A DNA stretch of 64,000 bases, taken from the NCBI GenBank assembly GCA_023422565.1, contig JAFAGR010000083.1, positions 1-64,000 on the forward strand, in the 5' to 3' direction. The DNA is from Bacteroidota bacterium. GTDB lineage: Bacteria; Bacteroidota; Bacteroidia; Chitinophagales; Chitinophagaceae. Positions within the stretch are counted from its first letter, which is position 1; each line of letters opens with the position of its first letter. Of the stretch, positions 1 through 7,256 are shown piece by piece. A model generated the notes under the pieces. It was given only the letters and a program-made list of their open reading frames with translations. It did not search any database and was not told the DNA's origin. The position numbers were made by a program, and so were the translations under genes.

Positions 1-2
1 AA

Positions 3-233
3 AAAACCGGCCGCCCTGCCCTCGGCGTAAACCAGCGCCAGGTAGGCATCTGGGTATTGCAGGCCACCAACATGCCGGCGATACTAATTGAAACGGGTTT
101 TATCAGCAATCCCGACGATGAACGCTACCTTTCAAGCGAAAAAGGACAACAGGAACTGGCGGAGGTGATCACCCAGGCGGTGATACGTTATCGCGCGATG
201 GTAGAAAATACAAAACCCGGCCTCACGAAATAG
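3..233 (+). CDS. N-acetylmuramoyl-L-alanine amidase, C-terminal end (partial)
   Basis: The reading frame is open from the window edge to a TAG at 231-233 and gives about 76 residues. It contains MPAILIETGFISNPDDE, the typical end of the Amidase_3 zinc amidase domain; the Glu in LIETGF corresponds to the conserved catalytic or metal-site glutamate. The family cleaves the amide bond between MurNAc and L-Ala of the peptide stem during cell separation and wall turnover, normally in the periplasm. The N-terminal part, including the signal peptide and zinc-binding His/Glu, lies outside the window. It precedes an MCE-domain gene on the same strand by about 150 bp. Confidence 0.88.
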   Translation, partial: KTGRPALGVNQRQVGIWVLQATNMPAILIETGFISNPDDERYLSSEKGQQELAEVITQAVIRYRAMVENTKPGLTK

Positions 234-385
234 AAAATTCTATCACGAACATTTTTTGGCATAACAAATGAATTACTATGAGTTGATTACTTTTACCAAA
301 AGAAGTAAGAAACGATTAGTATAACCCGGAACCCTGCTTACAACATTAAAGTTCCGCTTTTTAAATATGTAAATTTTTACGCAAG

Positions 386-1411
386 GTGAAAATAACCAAT
401 GAGACCAAAGTGGGGCTGATTGCCCTGGTTGGGATAACCTGCCTGGTTTTGGGCTATAATTTTTTGAAAGGAAAGCGATTGTTTAAAGACGAAACGATCT
501 TGTACGGAACTTATGAAAATGTGCAGGGCCTTGCTACTTCCAATCCCGTTACCATAAACGGCTACCAGGTTGGTACAATTTACAAGATCAACACGCCAAA
601 AGATATGCGCCGCCTCACGGTGGAAATGAATATTACCAAAGACATTAATATTCCCAGCAATTCGATCGCATTAATTAAACCCAACCCCATCGGAACCACC
701 AGCATCGAAATAAAATTAGGTGACGCCACCACCTTCCTCAAAAACAAAGACACTATCCATACCGATGCAAACGCGGGTTTGTTTGAAGACATGCTCAAAA
801 AGGTAGACCCGGTACTGTATGAAGTGAAGAAAGCAGTCACTTCTATCGACTCATTGCTGGTTACCGCTAACAAAGTGCTGGACCCTGCGGCACGAAGCAA
901 CATTCAAAGCACGCTGGCCAACCTGAACAAGGTTACTGCATCCATGACCGTTTCAACCGCATACCTGCAGGCCTTGCTTAATACGCAAACGGGCGCCCTT
1001 GCAAAAACGCTTGACAATATGAACTCGGTTACGGCGAATCTCGCCGGCAACAATGCCAAGATCAGCAGCGTGATGACGAATCTTGATGTAACCACCACCA
1101 AACTCAGCAAGATCGAATTTCAAAAAACGATAGATACGCTGGATGTGGCTGTGAATGATCTTAAGACCATGATGGATAAACTGAACACCAATTCAGGCAC
1201 ACTCGGAATGCTGATGAACGACCCGAAACTGTATAACAATCTTGCTTCTACCAGCAACAAGCTGAACACTTTGCTTGATGATATACGGATCAATCCGAAA
1301 AGGTATTTATCGATTTCGCTTTTTGGCAGAAAGGGAAAAAATGATCCGATAATGGTACCGCTGGCAGACACCGTAAATTCGCCCTATATTATTGAACGTG
1401 TTGCCGATTAA
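386..1411 (+). CDS. MCE/MlaD-family lipid transport protein
   Basis: The 341-residue product has one N-terminal membrane anchor (about residues 9-25), then an MCE domain (about 37-115, with GYQVGTIYKI and the conserved PNPIGTTSIEI strand), then a long helical, coiled-coil-like region to about residue 300. This is the layout of MlaD-type substrate-binding proteins of phospholipid ABC transporters, anchored in the inner membrane and projecting into the periplasm. The start is GTG with no convincing ribosome binding site, which is normal in Bacteroidota. The permease and ATPase genes are not in the window; they may lie elsewhere. An OstA-like gene follows, so this is an outer-membrane biogenesis neighbourhood. 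Confidence 0.88.
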   Translation: MKITNETKVGLIALVGITCLVLGYNFLKGKRLFKDETILYGTYENVQGLATSNPVTINGYQVGTIYKINTPKDMRRLTVEMNITKDINIPSNSIALIKPNPIGTTSIEIKLGDATTFLKNKDTIHTDANAGLFEDMLKKVDPVLYEVKKAVTSIDSLLVTANKVLDPAARSNIQSTLANLNKVTASMTVSTAYLQALLNTQTGALAKTLDNMNSVTANLAGNNAKISSVMTNLDVTTTKLSKIEFQKTIDTLDVAVNDLKTMMDKLNTNSGTLGMLMNDPKLYNNLASTSNKLNTLLDDIRINPKRYLSISLFGRKGKNDPIMVPLADTVNSPYIIERVAD

Positions 1412-1456
1412 TGCGATCGGCCATTTTGAAAATTATCCGGTTAACTTCCAACTGAT

Positions 1457-3076
1457 TTGATAAAGAGCCTGTTCATATTCTTTTTTTCATGCGCCCTGGT
1501 GCATGCGGGCTTCGCACAACAAGTACCACCCCCACCCGCTTCTGCAGACACCACCACGCGGATCGATATCATTGGCGCCAGAAGCCTGAGGCAGATCACT
1601 CTTGAAAGCGGCGATGTGCTGCAAACCCTTGCCGGTAATGCCCGCGTTCGGCAGGGAAATACCTTTCTTAGCGGAGACAGCATTATACTTAACTTACGGA
1701 CAGGCATAGCCGAAGTTTTCGGAAACGTGCACATCAATGATGCCGATACAGTGAACACTTACTCCCAGTACCTGCGCTATATTGGCGGTGAAAGAAAAGC
1801 CTTCCTTAAAAAGAATGTAAAGTTGACAGACGGCCGGGGAACGCTCGAAACGCAGGACCTGGAATACGATCTGAAAAGCGGCATTGCCACCTACACTAAC
1901 GGTGGGCGGGTTGTAAATGAAACCACGGTATTAACCAGTGAAAACGCGGTTTACTATAGTGATACCAAAGACGTGTATTTTAAGAAGAATGTTCACCTTA
2001 CTGATCCGAAGTATAACATTACTGCAGACAGCCTGCTATATAACACCGCTTTCAAAACGGCCAATTTCATTGCGCCCACCCACATTGTGAGTGAAAGCGG
2101 AATAATAGACACGCGGTCAGGAACCTATAATCTTGAAACCGGCGAGGCGATCTTTTACGACCAAACGGCTTTCAAAGACAGTACCCGCTCTGCTACGGGA
2201 AGAACGGTGGCCATTGATGAAAAAACCGGCAATATTAATATTGAAGGAAACGGAAAACTTGTAGATAGCGTGAATAACGTGATAGTGCTGGGTGACCAGA
2301 TATTCATCGACCGAAAGAAAAATGCATTTTTGGCAACCCGTAAACCGGTAATGATCTTTTACCAGGACAATGACAGCACCTACATTTCTGCCGACACGCT
2401 ATTTTCAGGGTTAAGAGTGAACGATACCACGGTCAGGAACAAGCCGGCCACATCGGACACAATTAATGTGGATTCAATTTCAGTAGAAACGCCATCGCAA
2501 AACCAGGACAGCATTCGCTATTTTCTTGGCTTCCATAATGTGAAAATATTCAACGACTCTTTGCAAGCCGTAAGTGACAGCCTGTATTATTCAACCGAGG
2601 ACTCAGTTTTTCGCCTACTCACCAATCCGGTTTTCTGGAATGGAAAAACCCAGGTGTATGGTGATACGATGCATCTCTATACCAAAAACCGAAAGCCCGA
2701 AAGGCTCCATGTTTTCAATAACAGTTTTTCCATTAACCATGCAGACACCGGCATATATAACCAGCTTGCAGGTCGTGTAATGAATGCATACTTTAACGAT
2801 GGCGAAATCGATTACATCAGGGTGAGAGGGTTTCCGGCGGAAAGCATCTATTATCCGCAGAATGAGGACAGCTCCTATGTGGGATTGAACAGAAGCAGCG
2901 GCGAAATCATTGACATATATTTTGCAAATAAGGAATTGAATAAAGTTAAATTTGTGAAAGATGTGGATGGTGTTTTGTATCCGTTAAAGCAAGTGCCTGC
3001 TGAAAAAAAATATCTTCAGGGTTTTAAATGGATGGATGAACGGCGCCCAAAAAACAAACTTGAACTGTTTGAATAA
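1457..3076 (+). CDS. OstA/LptA-like outer-membrane biogenesis protein
   Basis: The 539-residue product has a signal peptide ending near AGFAQQ (about residue 21), then many repeating short beta-strand units of the OstA type, for example GNARVRQGN, GNVHINDAD, KNVKLTDG, KNVHLTDP. These strand-turn repeats form the beta-jellyroll shared by LptA and the LptD N-terminus, which carry lipopolysaccharide across the periplasm. At 539 residues it is far longer than E. coli LptA (about 185), as is usual for the Bacteroidota form annotated as OstA-like protein. The start is TTG at 1457, chosen because it places the signal peptide at the N-terminus. It follows the MCE gene by 45 bp and probably shares a transcript. 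Confidence 0.85.
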   Translation: MIKSLFIFFFSCALVHAGFAQQVPPPPASADTTTRIDIIGARSLRQITLESGDVLQTLAGNARVRQGNTFLSGDSIILNLRTGIAEVFGNVHINDADTVNTYSQYLRYIGGERKAFLKKNVKLTDGRGTLETQDLEYDLKSGIATYTNGGRVVNETTVLTSENAVYYSDTKDVYFKKNVHLTDPKYNITADSLLYNTAFKTANFIAPTHIVSESGIIDTRSGTYNLETGEAIFYDQTAFKDSTRSATGRTVAIDEKTGNINIEGNGKLVDSVNNVIVLGDQIFIDRKKNAFLATRKPVMIFYQDNDSTYISADTLFSGLRVNDTTVRNKPATSDTINVDSISVETPSQNQDSIRYFLGFHNVKIFNDSLQAVSDSLYYSTEDSVFRLLTNPVFWNGKTQVYGDTMHLYTKNRKPERLHVFNNSFSINHADTGIYNQLAGRVMNAYFNDGEIDYIRVRGFPAESIYYPQNEDSSYVGLNRSSGEIIDIYFANKELNKVKFVKDVDGVLYPLKQVPAEKKYLQGFKWMDERRPKNKLELFE

Positions 3077-3100
3077 ATTTTACCTGAACCTGCTTACCGA

Positions 3101-4501
3101 ATGAAGTTTATCGCTTTCATATTCGCATTGCTATTTCTCTACCCTGCCTCTTCCCAATCCCAGGATGTTTTTTGCGGCAACTGGTCTGCCACGGTTAAAA
3201 TACCGGGCTTCGAAAACACGGCAACCGTTAAACTCGCTGTGGGCATACCTCACAACAATCTTCTATATCCTGCGCGGCTTGAGATTCAGTATGCAAATTT
3301 CAGCGGCGATTACGACTTGCTTTTGCTTAAGAAAAATGGAAGGCAGCTGTCTATTGGAAAACACAAACATGCCTTTTCTGAATTACCGGTTTCTGCCGGA
3401 GCGCTAACTGTTCTGCTCAACGGCACCTTTGATTTTACGCGCGATAAATCCGGACGGCCGGTGTTGACCGTTAGCAGGATGCCAAGGCAAAATCTCGGGG
3501 AACAATTGCCTGACACAAAAAAGATGGAACCGAACCAGGTTAAGCTTTTGGAAGATCTTGGAACGATACTATCGGGCGGGGTTATGCGCTTTTCGAAAAC
3601 CGATACTGCCGCCTGGCGCCACGAAAGAACTGACGAGATATTTATGCCGCGGCAAACAGGAAGATATTTTGGCGTACTGGATACTATGATGACGGATGCA
3701 AAAGAAGGCGTGATGCGTTTTGTGGGAAGCAAGAAATGGAACACCGGAATTGTTTCGGCTTCAGTTAACAACCGTTATATTTTTCAATACGCATACCTCA
3801 CCGAAAAGCGGCCGGAAGAAGAGTTCCGACTTGATACCGGTATTAATTACATTGCCTTTCATGTGGAGGAATACGGCAAAACTGTAGCGGGAACAGGAAG
3901 ACTTAATGTAATAGCTGAGGAAGGCTGGGAACGTTTGCTTGATTATTCCGCCCCGGAAAACCAGGCCGCTACTTTTATTGTGCTGCCCCTTTACTATACG
4001 CCGCCCTACCAGGACCTTGATTCAACGCAGAACAACATCATTAAAAGTATTTCCGAACTCGCAGGTTTAAAAAATGAAACGATCTATTATCATCCCCGCG
4101 GAGACAGGCAGGAAGGATCGCAAAAAATTCGCACCGGTGCGGAGGTAGACAAGAGCCTGTTAAGGTCTTCCACAGTTGTAGGTAATATTAAATCTTTAAC
4201 GCGCCAGGTAGTGTTGGCTATATGGGATGATGCCGTAGAAGATGGAGACAGCATTTCTTTAAATATCAACGGGCAATGGGTGGTACAGGGAATGCCTGTA
4301 AAGAAACGCCCTCAATTTATTTCCGTAACCTTAGACACCGGGGTAAATAAGATCGTGTTCATAGCCGATAACGAAGGCTCCATCATTCCTAACACCTCGA
4401 TGCTCGAGATCATTCACGGCAACCAACGAAAAAGTTATAAGATAGATACTGATCTTTCACGAAACAACCTGGTGAATATTGAATATGAGCTGAAGGAGTA
4501 A
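3101..4501 (+). CDS. secreted protein of unknown function
   Basis: The 466-residue product starts with a clear signal peptide (residues 1 to about 19, ending PASSQSQ). The first 130 residues look like a beta-rich domain (FCGNWSATVKIPG). I recognise no catalytic motif and cannot assign a family. The C-terminal half contains NGQWVVQGMPVKKRP and DTGVNKIVFIADNEGS, which resemble a beta-sandwich domain sometimes seen in Bacteroidota exported proteins. It lies 24 bp after the OstA-like gene on the same strand, so it is probably cotranscribed and may have an envelope role. The reading frame and ATG start are well supported; the function is not. Confidence 0.75.
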   Translation: MKFIAFIFALLFLYPASSQSQDVFCGNWSATVKIPGFENTATVKLAVGIPHNNLLYPARLEIQYANFSGDYDLLLLKKNGRQLSIGKHKHAFSELPVSAGALTVLLNGTFDFTRDKSGRPVLTVSRMPRQNLGEQLPDTKKMEPNQVKLLEDLGTILSGGVMRFSKTDTAAWRHERTDEIFMPRQTGRYFGVLDTMMTDAKEGVMRFVGSKKWNTGIVSASVNNRYIFQYAYLTEKRPEEEFRLDTGINYIAFHVEEYGKTVAGTGRLNVIAEEGWERLLDYSAPENQAATFIVLPLYYTPPYQDLDSTQNNIIKSISELAGLKNETIYYHPRGDRQEGSQKIRTGAEVDKSLLRSSTVVGNIKSLTRQVVLAIWDDAVEDGDSISLNINGQWVVQGMPVKKRPQFISVTLDTGVNKIVFIADNEGSIIPNTSMLEIIHGNQRKSYKIDTDLSRNNLVNIEYELKE

Positions 4502-4507
4502 GGCAAT

Positions 4508-4539
4508 GTGCAAATGTGCAGATATGCTGATGTGCTAAT
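4508..4539 (+). repeat. octamer word array upstream of nnr
   Basis: Four consecutive 8-base words, GTGCAAAT, GTGCAGAT, ATGCTGAT and GTGCTAAT, follow the stop codon of the preceding gene by 6 bp. They share the core TGC and a terminal AT. The same word family recurs at several other intergenic sites in this window. Confidence 0.7.
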
Positions 4540-4571
4540 CAGGGGTGCATAGTTCCCGCTTTTAAACTTTT

Positions 4572-4613
4572 TTTGCTTCTTTACTTTTTCCATTTTACTT
4601 TTTACTTTACACT
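4572..4613 (+). repeat. heptamer word array abutting the nnr start codon
   Basis: Six 7-base words (TTTGCTT, CTTTACT, TTTTCCA, TTTTACT twice, TTACACT) run without a gap up to the ATG of nnr at 4614. It therefore forms the immediate 5' leader of nnr. The pyrimidine-rich words resemble each other in their ACT endings. Confidence 0.6.
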
Positions 4614-6095
4614 ATGAAGATCTTTTCAGCAGATCAGATACGCCGCTGGGATGAAGCCACGGTTTCCGAGCAGCACATCACTTCCTTTGAGCTGATGGAG
4701 AGAGCGGCTTTTACCTGCGTGAACTGGCTGATAGAAAATGATCTTCTCAATAAAAACATTCACATTTTTTGCGGAACCGGGAATAATGGGGGCGATGGTT
4801 TGGCCATGGCAAGAATATTATATAACGCGGGCGTAAGGCCGCGCGTTTATGCCCTTGACGGAGATCCATCCGCGCTTAATGTTGAAAACAGGAAACTCCT
4901 GGAGCAACTGTTGCCCATTACCATTGTAAATGCACACTCCTCCCTACCCGCTCTTAAGCCCACAGATCTTATTATTGAAACGGTTTTCGGTACCGGACTT
5001 TCCCGCAAGCCTGAAGGTATTTCTGCAGAACTGATAAAGCACCTTAACAATTCCGGCAGTACGATCATTTCTATTGATGTGCCCGGTGGACTTTTCACTG
5101 ACCGCATAATAAATGAGGGAGCAGTAACGGCAACGCATACACTAACTTTTCAAGCGCTGAAATTTTCTTTCTTCTTTCCGGAAAGCGAAAAGTTTTTAGG
5201 AAAGGTTCACGTGATGAACATAGGATTATCCCGCGAATTTTCTTCAGCTGAACCTGCGCGGTTTGAGCTTTTGGAAAAGGCTGACATTGCGAAATTGATT
5301 ATGGCGAGAAAACCTTTTTCACACAAGGGCAATTACGGTCATGCGGCAATCATCGCCGGGAGTAAGGGAATGATGGGCGCTGCGGTTCTTGCGGCCAGAG
5401 GTTGCCTTAATGCGGGAGCAGGCAAGCTAACCTGTTACGTACCTGAAGAAGGGCTTAACATCATCCAAACTTCTGTTCCTGCCGCCATGGCAAGAACGAC
5501 CGGCAGGAAAAATAAAGATATCATTCACCTCGAAGAAGGCCATTCGGTAATTGGGATTGGCCCCGGCTTGGGAAGAAACAAGAAAGAAAAAAAATTTCTT
5601 GAAGCACTCTTTGCAGTAAAATGTCCGCTGGTAATTGACGCAGACGCGTTAAACGCACTTGCATCCAATAAAGATTTAGTTAAGATAGTTCCGAAAGATT
5701 CCATTCTAACGCCGCATCCCGGTGAGTTCGATCGTTTATTCGGCCCCGTTAGTAACCGTGCGCTTGCCGCAATTGAAGCTGCAAAAAAACATAAGGTGTT
5801 CATTGTTCTTAAAGGAAGGTACACCTGCATTGCCTCACCTGATGGCAACGGTTATTTCAATCCAACTGGTAACGCAGGCATGGCGCGCGGCGGCATGGGC
5901 GATGTGCTTACAGGCATTATTACAGGTTTGCGGTCGCAGGGATATTCTGCGAAAAGTTCCTGCATGCTGGGCGTTTACCTGCACGGCCTCGCGGGCGACC
6001 TTGCCGCGGCAGACCTTTCAGAGCATTCGCTTCAACCGGAAGATGTAGTGAATTATCTTGGGAAGGGATTTTTAAGTTTAGTTCCTGGTTCGTAG
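4614..6095 (+). CDS. nnr: bifunctional NAD(P)H-hydrate repair enzyme (epimerase + ADP/ATP-dependent dehydratase)
   Basis: The 493-residue fusion has an N-terminal YjeF_N epimerase domain (about 1-215, with GTGNNGGDG at 54-62) and a C-terminal NnrD carbohydrate-kinase-like dehydratase domain (about 230-490, with TPHPGEFDRLFG and RGGMGDVLTG, where Asp430 is the probable catalytic base). Together they convert the damaged hydrates R- and S-NAD(P)HX back to NAD(P)H in the cytoplasm. Length and domain order match bacterial Nnr. The gene begins exactly where a heptamer array ends, and its last codons (LVPGS and TAG) lie inside the next heptamer array at 6080, so the array has supplied the stop codon. 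Confidence 0.95.
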   Translation: MKIFSADQIRRWDEATVSEQHITSFELMERAAFTCVNWLIENDLLNKNIHIFCGTGNNGGDGLAMARILYNAGVRPRVYALDGDPSALNVENRKLLEQLLPITIVNAHSSLPALKPTDLIIETVFGTGLSRKPEGISAELIKHLNNSGSTIISIDVPGGLFTDRIINEGAVTATHTLTFQALKFSFFFPESEKFLGKVHVMNIGLSREFSSAEPARFELLEKADIAKLIMARKPFSHKGNYGHAAIIAGSKGMMGAAVLAARGCLNAGAGKLTCYVPEEGLNIIQTSVPAAMARTTGRKNKDIIHLEEGHSVIGIGPGLGRNKKEKKFLEALFAVKCPLVIDADALNALASNKDLVKIVPKDSILTPHPGEFDRLFGPVSNRALAAIEAAKKHKVFIVLKGRYTCIASPDGNGYFNPTGNAGMARGGMGDVLTGIITGLRSQGYSAKSSCMLGVYLHGLAGDLAAADLSEHSLQPEDVVNYLGKGFLSLVPGS

Positions 6096-6275
6096 TTCGT
6101 GGTTTCTAGTTCCTGATTCCTAGTTCCTGGCTAGTAGTTCCTCATTCGTAGTTCCTGGTTTCCAGTTTCTGGTTCGTAGTTCCTGGTTTAGATTGTAGGA
6201 GACGCAATGTCTTGCACTGTACGGTCGTTGGTTGGTCGGTAGTCAATAGTCTGTAGTCGGAAGCCTGTAGTCATC
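6080..6275 (+). repeat. long heptamer word array overlapping the end of nnr
   Basis: Twenty-eight consecutive 7-base blocks fit one phase. Blocks 1-16 are variants of AGTTCCT and GGTTCGT. About five blocks in the middle (6192-6226) have no obvious repeat; they include GAGACGCAATGTCTTGC, a degenerate inverted motif. From about 6227 the blocks become variants of AGTCTGT and GGTCGGT, still in the original phase. The array starts inside the nnr coding region and gives nnr its stop codon. There is no gene between it and the rhomboid gene at 6382; a CA-rich stretch at about 6336-6381 may be another such array. Confidence 0.75.
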
Positions 6276-6381
6276 AGAAAAATTCACCCTCCTTTTCCTA
6301 TGGGCTATGCTACATCAATATCATCACTGAGAACACATAACCTATAACACAAACTCAAAACCCATAGCACGCACTTACACC

Positions 6382-7080
6382 TTATACAAAATTTCTACCT
6401 CTCTCCTTTGTTTTAAAAAAGTTCACGAGAATCATTCCTGCGAAAAAGCCTCCAATATGGGCGGCATAAGCTACACCGCCTCCTTCGCTGCCAAGGCTTC
6501 CATAGCCGCTGAATAATTGCAAGGCGATCCACAAACCCAAAGTAATGAATGCAGGTACACGCATTACGAAGGCGAACACCCATACGCGAACAATATTTTT
6601 CGGAAACAATAGAAGATATCCGCCCAATACACCGGATATCGCACCGGATGCCCCAAGACTCGGTACGAAGGATTGGCTTCCCATGATGGCCGTGAGCATC
6701 ACATGGCTTAATGAGGCTACAAGTCCGCAAAGCAAATAAAATATAAGATACTTCAGGTGGCCCATCCTGTTTTCAAGATTATCTCCAAACACCCACAGAT
6801 AAAGCATATTACCGGCGAGATGAGCAATGCCGCCATGCATAAACATCGAACTAAGCAGGGTGAGATGAACGGGGCTGGGCGAAACTCCAACACCTGATTC
6901 CGTGATGTAATCTTTCCCCGTAAGAATTTCCTCAGGTATCAATGCATAACTTAAAAGGAAATGGTCATTCGACCCGAGATTCTGCAGGAAAATGAATACG
7001 GCAATATTAATTGCAATGAGAATATAGTTGACGAAGGGAATGCGAATTCGCCCGGTGTTGTCATCGCCCAAAGGGATCAT
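6382..7080 (-). CDS. rhomboid-family intramembrane serine protease
   Basis: The 232-residue membrane protein has about six hydrophobic segments. The catalytic pair is visible: Ser145 in GASGAISG and His208 in AAHIGGF, with the conserved HMFxHxxxxHLxGN-like region as SMFMHGGIAHLAGNMLYLW. Rhomboids cleave transmembrane substrates within the bilayer. The N-terminus (MIPLGDDNTGRIRIP) is short and cytoplasmic, with no extra domain. Transcription runs toward nnr, so the two genes converge on the heptamer array region. The substrate cannot be deduced. Confidence 0.92.
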   Translation of the reverse strand: MIPLGDDNTGRIRIPFVNYILIAINIAVFIFLQNLGSNDHFLLSYALIPEEILTGKDYITESGVGVSPSPVHLTLLSSMFMHGGIAHLAGNMLYLWVFGDNLENRMGHLKYLIFYLLCGLVASLSHVMLTAIMGSQSFVPSLGASGAISGVLGGYLLLFPKNIVRVWVFAFVMRVPAFITLGLWIALQLFSGYGSLGSEGGGVAYAAHIGGFFAGMILVNFFKTKERGRNFV

Positions 7081-7222
7081 TTGAAGTTTATTTTATAAAT
7101 AATATGTTTTTCTTTTAAGCGCCGCTCCCTTTCTGCAAAAAATACAATTTAAAATATCATATAAGATAGGCGAATAAGGGAACAAAAGCCAATAACCGCA
7201 CCAGTATTTAACTTCTTTACCC

Positions 7223-7230
7223 TATTTTTG
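7223..7230 (+). promoter_or_regulatory. -7 promoter element of hppA
   Basis: TATTTTTG matches the Bacteroidota -7 consensus TAnnTTTG exactly and lies 26 bp before the hppA ATG. No TTG was found at the expected -33 distance. Confidence 0.6.
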
Positions 7231-7256
7231 CCCACCAAAATTTTTAGATAAACATT

